Notes under the pieces: generated by a model
The model's input: the letters and a program-made list of their open reading frames with translations, nothing else
Told to the model about the DNA's origin: nothing
Database searches by the model: none
Shown here: in pieces, positions 21,801-32,825 of the stretch
Layout: every line of letters starts with the position of its first letter
Numbering within the stretch: the first letter of the stretch is position 1
NCBI GenBank assembly: GCA_014218235.1
Contig: CM024763.1
Location: 87,592,244-87,656,243, forward strand
From: Colocasia esculenta
Taxonomy: Eukaryota > Streptophyta > Magnoliopsida > Alismatales > Araceae
DNA length: 64,000 bases
Direction: 5' to 3'
Position numbers and translations under genes: made by a program

Positions 21801-22439
21801 CTTTGTTTCCCAGATTTGAGTACTGGCAAATTTCATTCTCTCAATCATAACTGCGGCCAGATTTATCTCCTTGTTCTGGATTACCCAGAACATCAAGTCT
21901 GAGTCTGCCCTAGTGCATGAAGAAAAGGTAGCACTCCGAGGAACTATGATTTGGCAGACAATAAAGTGGAGCAACCGATTGAAAGCTGACATCTGATTTA
22001 TATCCAATTTTCCATCCTTCAGCTTAAACCCTGGACCAATAATGCCAAGACCCTTAGCTTCATCATTTACTGAGTCCACACCACTAAAGCCTGATGTCTT
22101 CACTCCAAACAACTCATGCAATAGATCATAATCTATCTTGATCTGGGTGCCCTTCACTGTGGAGACAAGGGACCCATCTGCTTCTGACTTCAAACAAATG
22201 AAAAAGGCTTTCACAAGGTCCGGGTAGCTTACCTCGGTGAAAGTAACAACATCCATCCACTGCATTCTTCTCAAAGCTTCGACTAAACTGGACATGCCAC
22301 TCTTCTCAAGATTCTGAACATCCACTGCCTTATTTCCGCAAATCTTCGTCTTCACAAACGTAAACCTCTCTTGCTCCTTTGGGGACAAATACTCAGCACT
22401 GTAGCCCCCTACGCTTCCGGAGATCATCGGAGCGGCCAT
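18876..22439 (-). pseudogene. Very long additional ORF of the nested copia element, three frames
   Basis: Sense-oriented and downstream of RNase H. ATG is at 22439 (MAAPMISGSVGG). Segment 1 (22439 to about 21500) is a globular domain of about 270 residues. It is related to the ORF at 2300-4231 through SLPYAHL, FKHFGV and QSI, and it ends in poly-Gln/Ser. The frame changes within a CTG/CTT microsatellite near 21470-21590. Segment 2 (to 19705) has a basic patch (KRVAHKRPRKSLRKVNLKP), a probable coiled coil and a Pro/Gly-rich linker. A second shift near 19710-19800 leads to segment 3 (to 18876), about 300 residues of globular-looking sequence with many aromatic residues and no counterpart in the left element. 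Total about 1,190 codons. No signal peptide, membrane span or catalytic motif is seen. The position is that of env-like genes, but nothing supports an envelope role. Confidence 0.65.
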
Positions 22440-22841
22440 AGGTAGAGGAGAAGGAGATTCTGGTGAAGGAAATGATGGAAGAGATGGAAGCTTTCGAAGG
22501 GATTCTTCGCGGGAAGAGGAGAAAGCTTCGAAAGTTGCAGAGAGTCGATCCCAAAATCGTTAGGGCATCGGCTTTGGGTGAACAGATAGAGGATAAAAGG
22601 GTAAAGGTAGAAGACAAGTCGTTCTCAGAACGATTTGAATAAATTATTATTATTTTATCGAAAAGTGAAGCGCCAGAGGCAGTAAAGCCAGAAAACGACA
22701 AAATCGTTTGACGGGTCAAACAGCTTTTAATACGATAGCGGTCAAGGAATGTAGACAAACTGAATTTTGCTCATTGTTAAAGAGGGAAAATTTCATTTCT
22801 ATCTGAAAAATTTTTATGCCAATAAAATTACAGAGATCTTT
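22440..22841 (-). promoter_or_regulatory. Spacer and promoter-like leader ahead of the long additional ORF
   Basis: In element sense, ACCCTTTTATC lies at 22592-22602, 153 bases before ATG, followed by a C/T-rich leader (about 22445-22560). This mirrors the arrangement at 2148-2299 in the other copia element. No coding sequence is seen here. Confidence 0.4.
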
Positions 22842-23558
22842 TCACACATTGCACATCCCTAATTCCCTTCTAAGAGATGTAAATCTCTCTTCAGGTAGGG
22901 CTTTTGTGAAGATGTCTGCTAATTGACCATTTGTATCTATAAAAGAAATTTCTAAATTACCACTAGCTACGTGATCTCGAATAAAATGATATCTTACCTC
23001 AATGTGCTTAGTCCTTGAGTGCTGAACTGGATTTTTGGTGAGGTTGATGGCACTTGTATTATCACACAATAGTGGAATTGATTTGATGTGAATTCCGAAA
23101 TCCTCAAGTTGTTGCTTTATCCAAAGAAGTTGTGTACAGCAACTTCCAGCAGCAACATATTCTGCCTCAGCTGTTGATAAAGCTACTGAATTTTGTTTCT
23201 TGGATGACCATGATATTAAACATCCTGCAAGAAACTGACAACAACCACTGGTGCTTTTTCTATCTACTTTGCATCCAGCATAATCAGCATCTGAATATCC
23301 TACTAATTCTATTTCACAAGATCTAGGATACCAGAGACCTAAATCATGAGTTCTAGCCAGATATCTAAATATTCTTTTTACTGAAATTAAATGAGACTCT
23401 CTAGGGTCTGCCTGATATCTAGCACACATGCATACACTAAACAAAATATCTGGTCTACTTGCAGTTAAGTAAAGTAATGATCCTATCATACCTCGATAAT
23501 TCTTTTGATCTACCTTTTTACCTTTTTGATCACTGTCCATTCTGATTGATGTGCTCAT
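22842..23558 (-). pseudogene. Copia RNase H and end of reverse transcriptase (nested element)
   Basis: 238 codons. The first residues finish the reverse transcriptase connection region (GMIGSLLYLTASRPDILFSV). The RNase H blocks follow: DADYAGCKVDRKSTSG, SWSSKKQNSVALSTAEAEYV, DNTSAINL, HSRTKHIEVRYHFIRDHV and ADIFTKALPEERF, ending GMCNV. It is separated from the preceding reverse transcriptase segment by a one-base frame change near 23560-23575. Otherwise the domain is complete and matches the left element's RNase H closely. Confidence 0.92.
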
Positions 23559-24040
23559 TGGGGTTGATAATGGTTTGCATCTTCAAATCCAAATTTCTTT
23601 AACAGCTCTTTGGTGTACTTGGCTTGACAGATATGAGTGCCATCCTTCCCTTGCTTGATTTGCAATCCAAGGAAGTAGCTTAGCTCCCCCATCAAGCTCA
23701 TTTCGAATTCTCCCTGCATAAGCTTTTCAAAGTACTTGCAAAGAGATTCATCAGTAGATCCAAAAATAATATCATCTACATATATTTGCACAAGAAGTAT
23801 ATGTTTATCCTTAGATTTTATAAATAATGTACTATCTACTTTTCCTCTAGTGAAACCATGATCTAATAAGAAAGTACTGAGCCTTTCATACCAGGCTCTA
23901 GGTGCTTGCTTTAAACCATATAAGGCTTTATGTAGTTTAAATACATGATTTGGAAATTTGGGATCATCAAAACCTGGAGGTTGTTCAACATAAACTTCCT
24001 CTTTGATAAAACCATTTAAAAATGCTGATTTGACATCCAT
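23555..24040 (-). pseudogene. Copia reverse transcriptase core (nested element)
   Basis: Contains MDVKSAFLNG with the first catalytic aspartate, LYGLKQAPRAWYERL, and QIYVDDIIFGST with the YVDD catalytic pair, then YFLGLQIKQ. It copies element RNA into DNA in the particle. The frame is lost upstream near 24106-24130 and downstream near 23560, each consistent with loss of one base. The bases 24041-24105 remain readable in the same frame but are cut off from the integrase segment. Confidence 0.92.
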
Positions 24041-24105
24041 TTGAAATAGTTTTAAATCAAATGCAGATGCATAAGCAAGTAAAATCCTAATAGCCTCAAG
24101 TCTAG

Positions 24106-25914
24106 CTACAGGTGCATAGTTTCATCGAAATCTATGCCTTCCTCTTGAGAGTAGCCTTGAGCTACCAATCTGGCCTTGTTCCTTAAGATTATTCCGGACT
24201 CATCCAGTTTATTTCTGAACACCCACTTGGTGCCAATAACTGAATGATTGGATGGTCTAGGAACAAGTGACCATACTTGGTTTCTCTTGAACTGATTTAG
24301 TTCATCTTGCATGGCTAATATCCAAGATTCATCAGATAAAGCTTCATTGACTGTCTTAGGCTCTATTTGAGAAACAAAGGCTAAATAATCACAAGGAATT
24401 ACATTACCTCTTGTTCTTACCCCTACAGATGGATCACCAATAATGTTTTCAGGAGGGTGATCTTTCTGATGTCTCCATTCTTTTGGAAGATTTTCATGTT
24501 GAATTTCAGTTTGCTGCAGTTCTTCCAGAGGAGGATCATCCTTGTCCTTAATTGAGGTATTCTTTAATTTTTCAGACAAGTCATCTGCATCATCAATGTC
24601 ACTAATTTCTTCCTTTTTCAAGGAAGGGTTAGATTCATCAAAAATAACATGTACAGATTGTTCAATTAATAAGGAACGTTTATTGAAAACTCTATAACCT
24701 TTGGGTTTAGAAGAGTACCCCATAAAGATGCCTTCATCTGATTTGGCATCCAACTTACCAATGTCCCTTTTTCCATTGTTGTGGATGAAGCAAGGACATC
24801 CAAATATTCTGAAATGGCTGATCTTTGGCTTCTTTCCTTTGTAGAGTTCATAAGCAGTCTTCTTCAGAATCGGCCTGATCATCACTCTATTAATGATATA
24901 ACATGCAGTGTTGATAGCTTCGGCCCAGAAGTATCTTGGCAAATCATATTCTGATAACATGGTTCTTGCCATATCCAAAAGAGTTCTGTTTTTCCTCTCA
25001 GCAATTCCATTCTGTTGAGGTGTCCTTGGGGCTGAGAAGTTGTGCTCGATTCCTTGATCATCACAGAACTTTGTAAACTTTTCATTCTGAAACTCACCAC
25101 CATGATCTGATCGGATAGAGACAATTGTGAACTTCTGATCTTTCTGAACTTTCTTACTGAAGCTGACAAAATTATCAAATGTGTCATCTTTGTGCTCTAG
25201 AAAGGATACCCAAGTGAATCTTGAATAATCATCAACTATTACAAATCCAAAATTCTTTCCTCCTAGACTGGTGGTCCTCATTGGCCCAAATAGATCCATA
25301 TGAAGTAGTTCTAAGGGCTTTGAGGTGGTTACTACAGTCTTTGATTTGAAAGAGCTCTTGGTGTGCTTTCCTCTTGCACAAGGTTTGCAAATACTGTCCA
25401 AGCTAGAATTGACCTTTGGCAATCCTTCAACTAGCTTTCTCTTTCTGAGCTTATTCAAACCATCCAAGCTGCAGTGGCCCAATCTTCTGTGCCACAACTC
25501 TGTTGATTGATCTTTACTAGCTGCCAAACACACATCTTGATCCTTGAGTTCTTCTAGATAGAGTACATACAGATTTCTTTCTCTATAAGCTTCAAAAATG
25601 ACTGCTCCATCCTTTAATATACTGCACTTTGATTCTTGGAACTGAATCTGATGGCCTTTGTCACACAACTGGCTGATACTGATGAGATTATGCTTTAACC
25701 CTTTGACCAGCATTACATCTTCAATTACTGATCTTCCTTTGATGTTTACGGATCCACTTCCTATTACTGTGCCTTTTCCATTATCTCCATATGTGACTGT
25801 TCCTTCTTCATCTTGGAGATTAACAAAAAGCTTCTGGTTCCCTGACATGTGCCTTGAGCATCCACTATCCAAATACCATTTGGATGCTTTTGATTTTCCC
25901 TGAAAATTAAACAC
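24106..25914 (-). pseudogene. Copia protease, integrase and start of reverse transcriptase (nested element)
   Basis: Near the N-terminus is WYLDSGCSRHM, the aspartic protease motif. It is followed by the pre-integrase finger WHRRLGHCS with CKPCARGKH, then the integrase core with HMDLFGPM, VDDYSRF, SDHGGEF and the downstream glutamate in PQQNGIAERKNRTLL. The C-terminal third begins the reverse transcriptase (IGTKWVFRNKLDESG, ARLVAQGYSQEEG). A frame change right after DFDET ends the segment. The protease-integrase-RT order is diagnostic for copia. Confidence 0.92.
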
Positions 25915-25978
25915 TAAGTTTTAGGTACCCAAGTTCTTTTGGGTCCTGAGAGGTTAGTACCATTTATTTTTCCTTTTA

Positions 25979-26224
25979 TTATCCATTTTTTGTTCTTAGT
26001 GGACATGTTGCTTTGTTATGTCCTAGTTTGTTACAATGGGTACAGCAGGTTATTCTAGTTATTCTTTCAACTGGAGTATATTTAAATTTTTTATGTTCTT
26101 TATCCTTTTCAGATATAAATTCAGGAGTTGGATAAGTGTTGGGAAAGACTTTTGTTTCTTCATTTTCCGAGGGAGTATAACCAAAACCATGTTTCTTCTT
26201 GGTTGATCTTTTAGCTCCACTCAT
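25979..26224 (-). pseudogene. Gag-pol linker with a second zinc knuckle (nested copia element)
   Basis: A short segment of the polyprotein between gag and protease, carrying CTHCNKLGHNKATC, a CX2CX4HX4C knuckle additional to the one in gag. Frames change on both sides (about 26225-26320 and 25915-25980). SIRE-type polyproteins often have such a second knuckle just ahead of the protease. Confidence 0.7.
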
Positions 26225-26318
26225 ATTAGAAGAGGTTTATTATTTGTGAATTTGTTTATGGTGCTTGTTAAATGTTCATTTTCTTTATTTAGTCTTTCTA
26301 TTTCTGTTTTAAGTCCAC

Positions 26319-27686
26319 TTAAGTTTCTTGTTTTTCTAAATGATTTATTTTCTTATTTTTCTCTTTTAAATCTTCACATAATAATTCATTCCTTCTTTTA
26401 TGTTCAGTTATTTGTTTTTCAAGTTCTTCATTTTCTGTTTTTAGGTCTGAGTTTGTATTTTCTAAACAGATTATATTTTTCTTACTAATTTTAAGTAATT
26501 TACATACTTCTTTATATTTTTCATAAAGTTCATTAAAAGCACTTTCTAAATTATCAGAATTTGAATCATTGCATGAATCAAAAGAAGAGTCAGAAGTTAC
26601 CTTGTCTTCGGTGTTGGCCATGAAAGCCAAGTTGACTTCTTCACCTTCACTGCTCGAGTTTGACTCACTGTCTGAGTCACTGCTGTTCTCCCAAGCAGCT
26701 GCCATTGCTTTCTTTTTATACTTTTTGAATCTTCTGAAGTTGTCCTTCTTTTTGTGATCATTTTTCTTAAGCGTTGGACAGTCTGCCTTGATGTGTCCAG
26801 GCTTCTTGCATTCATAACAGATCACTTCTCCTTTCTTCTGATCCTTTGCTTCTGGTTTTCTGAAGTCTTTGTTTTTCTTGAAAAATCTTCTTCCGGACTG
26901 ATACTTCTTTTTCTTTGCTAATATTCTCTGAAGTCTTCGAGACAGCATGGCTTCTTCATCATCACTGTCTTTGCTATCTTCACTGTTATCCAAAGATTCT
27001 TCTGATATCTCATCATTCACTTTGAGAGCATTTGATTGTTTCCTTCTGCTGGAGGATTCTCCTAATCTCTCCATGTTTATCTCGTGAGCCATGAGAGATC
27101 CTATTAGCTTTTCCAATGACATTAATTTTAAATCATTGGCTTCTTCAATGGCTGTTACCTTTGGAGTCCATGAAGATGGTAGAGATCTGAGGACTTTTCT
27201 AACCATGTCTGGTACATCATAAACCTTTCCCAATCCAGCTAATCCATTTGTAATGTCTGTGAATCTGCTGAACATCTGAGTTATTGATTCACCTGTCTGC
27301 ATCTGGAATCTTTCATATTGAGCTACTAGAATATCTATTCTTGTCTCCTTTACTTTGTCTGTCCCTTCATAGGTAATTCTGAGCTTTTCCCACATCTCCA
27401 TTGCGGATTTGCAGGCTGAAACTCTATTGAACTCTTTCTTGCTTAGGGCACAGCATAATATGCTCTTGGCTTTGCAGTTTAAGGATATTCTTTTCCTATC
27501 ATCATCTGTCCACTGAGCCTTAGCATTTGTGACCAAAAGATCACCTTCTTCTACAATGGACCAGATTGTGTAATCATGACCTTGTAGAAAATATTCCATT
27601 CTAGTCTTCCAGTAGGTGTAGTCTTCTCCATCGAACAAGGGAGGCCTGTTGACTGACTGACCTTCGAAGTTGCTTTGGGCTGCCAT
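26319..27686 (-). pseudogene. Copia gag (nested element)
   Basis: ATG at 27686 (MAAQSNFEGQSVNRPPLFDG) is chosen because the upstream in-frame residues are encoded by the primer-binding site. The gag/UBN2-type region has YWKTRMEYFLQ and an MWEKLRITYEG block. A basic stretch follows, then the zinc knuckle CYECKKPGHIKADC, an acidic Ser-rich segment and a long helical tail rich in Lys/Glu/Asn. It forms the virus-like particle and binds element RNA. The frame ends at 26319, short of the linker segment, so the polyprotein is broken. Confidence 0.9.
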
Positions 27687-27736
27687 AGATCTTTGCTCTT
27701 CAGATCGTTGGATCTTCTTCTTTGTCGAAGAGACGG

Positions 27737-27748
27737 GCTCTGATACCA
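27737..27748 (-). promoter_or_regulatory. tRNA-iMet primer-binding site (nested copia element)
   Basis: TGGTATCAGAGC on the minus strand, two bases from the LTR end, complementary to the 3' end of plant initiator tRNA-Met. It fixes the 5' LTR as the right-hand one. Confidence 0.92.
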
Positions 27749-28399
27749 CTTGTTGCCCAGCTAGCTAGCCCAGAGGGGGGGTGAATGGGTTATTAAAACT
27801 TCGATCTCTGATTAAAACCTGTTTACTGAAAGGATTGCACAACTTAATAACAAGGTTAGAGTTAGAGCAAATAAGATAACAATCACACAAAACACATCCA
27901 CAAGACACAAGGATTTTTATCCTGGTTCGGAACTCCTCTCCACAGGAGACCTACGTCCAGTCCCTGAGCAATACCTCAGGATTTCACTACTAAGGGTACA
28001 ATCCCCCTTAAGGATCCTTACACCCAGCCTCAACTGGTCTTCCTTCTACCTGAAGGGAAAAACAATCACCCTGGATACCACCAGGTCTTCCTTCGTCCAG
28101 AAGGGAACACAACTAAAGAAGAAAATGTGTGTGAACAGGCTTCAGACTCTAGCTTGACCAGCTACAAACTGAAGCTACCAAGGCCCGAGAGAGAAAAAGA
28201 TTTAACAAGGTTTTCTCTCCAAGGACTACACAAGCTCTCACAAATAAAAACTCCTTTTGATCACTGAGAGCTAAGAGCTAAGAACAAGGTTGGAGTGGAA
28301 GCTTCGCTCTTCTTTCAATCTTCTAAAGACTTGATGAGATGGAGTTCTTTCTTTTCAAATTGCAAGCGTTGTTCTCTGTCTTCTCCTTCTTGAGTCTTT

Positions 28400-28407
28400 T
28401 ATTTATA
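28400..28407 (-). promoter_or_regulatory. TATA box of the nested copia 5' LTR
   Basis: TATAAATA on the minus strand, conserved between the two LTRs. It is the best candidate core promoter for the element's genomic RNA. Confidence 0.7.
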
Positions 28408-28869
28408 CTTCTGATTCAAATTTGAACGTTGAAGTGTCCGTTGTCTCTTATCCTGGTGTACGTTAGACTGGTCACCAAGGAAGCTTCTGATCTTCAGTCT
28501 TTTATCCTTTAGTACACGCCAGAGAAATGTTTTAGAATCTTGTATCTTGTATCCAACGTTGTACAGATGAGTCTTGTCAGATATCTGCAAGCATATCAAC
28601 AATAAATAGAGGACAGCTAGGACTGCGTTGATTGTTAGTTGCAGATGGAACATATATTGCAATATATAGCAAAGCTCCGTTCTGTCTAAAAAGTACGTAG
28701 ACAGAGTAGCATAGAAATGGAAGATATTGTCTGCATGCATGGGAGATACGATCAGAGAGCATTTAATGCGTAGCAGTCAACAGACAAGATATGACTTTGA
28801 CTTTTCAACGCTATTAAAAAGCATTATACTGATACAGCAAGAAATTCGATATAAATAATCCCGATGCTT

Positions 28870-29590
28870 TCATGACTTATGAAATCGTTATGCGATAACA
28901 GACAAATCGTTATGACAGAGCATTATCACATTATAATGATGAAATCGTTATGAGTTATAGCAAGTCGTTATGAACACTTATCAAGTCGTTATGAACTGTA
29001 AAGGAATCGTTATGACTATCAAGTCGTTATGAACTGTAAAGAAATCGTTATGAAAAGTCTTAACAAATCGTTGCACAAAGCAAATCGTTATGAGAATCAA
29101 AGAAGTCGTTACGAGAAGTAAAGAAATCGTTACGGCTAGAGAGTCGTTGCGAGTTCTAAAGAAATCGTTACGAGGTCTAAAGAAATCGTTATGGCTAGAG
29201 AGTCGTTGCGAGTTCTAAAGAAATCGTTACGAGGTCTAAAGAAATCGTTACGGCTAGAGAGTCGTTACGAGTTCTAAAGAAATCGTTACGAGGTCTAAAG
29301 AAATCGTTACGGCTAGAGAGTCGTTACGGGTTCTACAGAAATCGTTGCGATGTCTAAAGAAATCGTTACGGCTAGAGAGTCGTTGCGAGTTCTAAAGAAA
29401 TCGTTACGAGGTCTAAAGAAATCGTTACGGCTAGAGAGTCGTTACGAGTTCTAAAGAAATCGTTACGAGGTCTAAAGAAATCGTTACGGCTAGAGAGTCG
29501 TTACGGGTTCTAAAGAAATCGTTGCGATGTCTAAAGAAATCGTTACGACAGTCAAGTCGTTACGGGTTCTAAAGAAATCGTTGCGATATC
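28870..29590 (-). repeat. AATCGTT minisatellite in U3 (5' LTR copy)
   Basis: Same array as 17770-18425 but longer and more regular. The higher-order unit of about 59 bp (two AAATCGTTACG units plus one AGTCGTTGCGAG or AGTCGTTACGAG unit) recurs about eight times between 29100 and 29560. Confidence 0.9.
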
Positions 29591-32500
29591 GATTTGTTTT
29601 GAATTTTCTGGTCAAAGAGGAAATCGTTCTGCTTATCAAAGAAGTCGATACAAAGACTTGGACAGAATGTGAGATGAGACTTACCTGATTGTCTTGAACT
29701 TTCATTTTTCTTTTATTTCCTGTTCTCAAGGCTCAAGTAGTCCATTAGTACTATTTTGTTAATCATCAAAATTAATATATAAATAGATGAATTATTTATT
29801 ATGGGGACAGTTTGGTCATCACATTGCACGTAAAGCGACGAGCAAACAGGTGATAGTAACAGTTGCACAACATGCGCACATCGTATTGGCAGTCAGGTGG
29901 AATTCACGATCTTCCCGCTGGCCATGTTATGCACAAGTCCAGAGGTCCGACGTGATTCATGGTAAGAGCGAACTTCTAATAGCCGTTTGGATCATATCGA
30001 TCCCTAAAAGTGTAATGGGTGTTAGGGTACAACTGGCTCGTCGACCATGTGGGAATCCATGATCAGAGGAAACTTATGGAGGCCTTGCACAATGATTCAC
30101 TAGTCCGGCGGAAGGAGTATCCGATGGAGAGTTCGTCCAAGTCAAGAAAGTGTGTAAATATAGAAACAAGTGCTCGACGTTCTAGAGGAATTCTAGAACA
30201 GTGGAGCGTCGAGATCGGTGTTCTAAAACATCGCACAAATCGTAAACGAGTACTTGTTAAAGTAAGGTAATTAATTGTAATAATTACCAGATATGTTATG
30301 TGTCATATTCATACAAATTAAGCCATGTTTGGATGGTTCAACGTGTGTGTATGTGTCATGAAAGATCAAGTGATTGACTTTTATTAGATTAAAATACAAT
30401 CAATACTTACAACTTTGTTTTTATGTAGTTAAGATCGTCAACATGATATGGGAATTATGGTGGTACAACAAGACTTGCAAAAGACTGATTTTCAGGCCCG
30501 AAAACTGAGATCGCGACGTGGTCTTGCAAGGATCGCGACGGGGTCGTCAGATCAGGCAGGCAGAATGCGACATGGGTACTGTCGCGACCAGAACGCGACA
30601 GAGGTACTGTCGCGACCCAACCTCAGAATGGGACATATCGGGCCGTCGCGTTCACAGGGACTGCGCCTGAGTCCGATAGGGATCTGACATGCTCTTGGTT
30701 CAGACTACCATGATTTGACACAGGGTAATATTCATGAAATGCCTATATCTCTCTATATGCTGACCTTTAGACAAAACTCACAACATAGAAAATGTCGAGG
30801 ACATCTATTGAAAGAACTTTTGTGTTGTGGGCTGGGTCTGAATCGGTCTCTAATTGCATGAAATACAGGAAGAACGTGGGAAAGCCCTAAACATGCATGA
30901 CTTCGTTGCGACTTACATGTTAGACTTGTAACATGAGATCTCCTGACATTTGGACAAAACGTCTAACATAAAAGATGACAAGGACAACTAGTATAAGAAC
31001 TTTTTGGTTGGGGTTTTAACCTAATTCGGTCTTGAACCTTGTGAAAAACATGAAGAAGTGAAAGTTAAATGCAACCTGAAAATGCAGTATCCTGCATGAC
31101 TCTATTGCTAAGTTTATAAATCTCTAACTAATGATATTTAAACAAAACACTTAACATGAAAGATGACCAGGACAACTAGTTAAATAACTTTTAAGTTGGA
31201 GGATTGACCTACTTCGGCATTTAATCTTGTGCAAAATAGGAAGAACTTAAAGTTAACTGCATCTCGACATTGCAGTATCATGCAGCAACTCGATTAACAC
31301 GCTTATAACTCTCTATGAAGACTTTTAGGCAAAACTTTCTACATGAAAGATGATTGTACTACAAGTAGAAGAACTTTTATGTTTATGATTTAGTCTAGTT
31401 CGGTCTCGAATCGTATGCATAATAAGAAGAATGGTAAAAGCCCTAACTGTGCGCGACTTAGGGAAACGATTAATACACAAAGTATACTCGATGAAAATTA
31501 GTAAAATCAGAAGCAAATGAATCTAGACGAAGCTCTACAAGATGGTATTATTTTTCTTTAATCTTGACCCGAGAATGCCTACCTTTGAACGCAAAGAACT
31601 CCCTGCAGGTTCCTGGTTCGCTACAGGGCGAGGTGGAAGAAGACCACGTTTTTCCCCAGCCTTCTCCTCTCCTCCAGCGCCCCAAACCTGCTGCACACGA
31701 CCCCAACTTGATGCTAAACCTTCCCCAAACGTTTTGTGAAGAGTTCTTATAGTTTTAGGGTGCTACTTCATGTCCTAATGGGACTAGGAAAGAGGGCTGC
31801 GAATTTCTGCATTCTAGTTTCCAAAATCTGAGATTCTCTCACCAAAGGAGGTAGCAAAGGTTTAGGAAACCACCTCTTAGAGTTGGGTCCGGTTTTGACT
31901 TACCTTGTATGACTAATTACCCTAATTTAAACCCTAATGTGCCCTTCACAATTATTGCATATTTACAGGTACGAATTTCTGAGTATTTTTATGTTCCAAT
32001 TTTATTATTAGGCTAAAAGTGATCCATTGGCCCATTTTCATTAATGGGTCACTAATACATAATGTTATAAGTCTCTCCAACCTATTTATTTAATTTATGG
32101 TTAGGTTATTTTTCCGTGTGAACAATTTTCCGACTTAGTTCCCTAATTCGGTTAACCTGGTCACGTGTAACGTACACTTGGCCAATCGGATTTTTCGTTG
32201 CTCGAATCTCTTTATGAAACTCTTAAGAATAATGTTTGAGGTTGATTTATAATTTTTACGAAATTTTCTAATGTTTTTTCTCACGTACGATAGTGGTACA
32301 TAAGTTCTATCATTTCGATAATACGTAAGTTATTTATTTACTATTTTCATACTTGAATTTGTTCATGGGTCATAAGTTGTCCATTGATCCAATTCCTTTT
32401 TATGGACTATCCCCACATATTTTTTGGAGTCTACCCATAATTTTTATTTCAATTGTTAATCCACTTGGCTCATGTAATAATGGATTTTCCAATTTATTCC

Positions 32501-32760
32501 TTAGTTACAATAATAAGTCACATAAATTCTAAATCATGGTCCGAATTATTTTTCTATGCCCAAATTTCTTAATGGGTCATTAGATAATAATTTTTAAGGT
32601 ATAACTATTATTTTCATAGAATTTTTATATGAGTTTCTACTCATGCAATAATGATGTGTATCTTTTAACTAGTTTGATTTTTATTAATGGGCAAAATTTT
32701 CATTTATCTATAATATATATATATATTATTTTTAATTAATGAATTTCTTGGGGTATTACA

Positions 32761-32780
32761 TCCTCTCCCACTTAAAGAGA
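32761..32780 (-). promoter_or_regulatory. Polypurine tract of the gag-only gypsy element
   Basis: On the minus strand, a purine-rich AAGTGGGAGAGGA directly precedes the LTR start TGTAATACC. Confidence 0.8.
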
Positions 32781-32825
32781 ATTTGGTCCCCAAATTCCAT
32801 AACTCCTTCAATTAAATATGAATCA

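Larger units (their letters stand above)
16674..29821 (-). mobile_element. Full-length SIRE/Maximus-type copia element, coding regions broken
   Basis: A 13,148-bp insertion with target duplication CATTG (16669-16673 and 29822-29826). In element sense: 5' LTR (27751-29821), tRNA-iMet primer site, gag, protease, integrase, reverse transcriptase, RNase H, a very long additional ORF, polypurine tract, 3' LTR (16674-18654). The order integrase before reverse transcriptase marks Ty1/copia. All ORFs are interrupted by small indels. Confidence 0.92.
27751..29821 (-). mobile_element. 5' LTR of the nested copia element
   Basis: 2,071 bp from TGTTGCCCAGC to GGTCATCA on the plus strand. It has the TATA box at 28400-28407 and the minisatellite at 28870-29590. 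Compared with the 3' LTR it has many single extra bases in short runs. Confidence 0.9.
15734..32760 (-). mobile_element. 3' LTR of the gag-only gypsy element (split by the copia insertion)
   Basis: Two segments, 15734-16673 and 29827-32760, join at the copia target site (ACATTGCAC is intact in the other LTR near 35046). Total length is about 3.87 kb against 3.90 kb for the 5' LTR. The second segment carries a CpG-dyad cluster at about 30510-30660. Confidence 0.85.

Noticed and set aside
18876..22439. Envelope (env) gene
   Set aside because: The position fits, but no signal peptide, membrane anchor, cleavage site or fusion-like stretch is seen.
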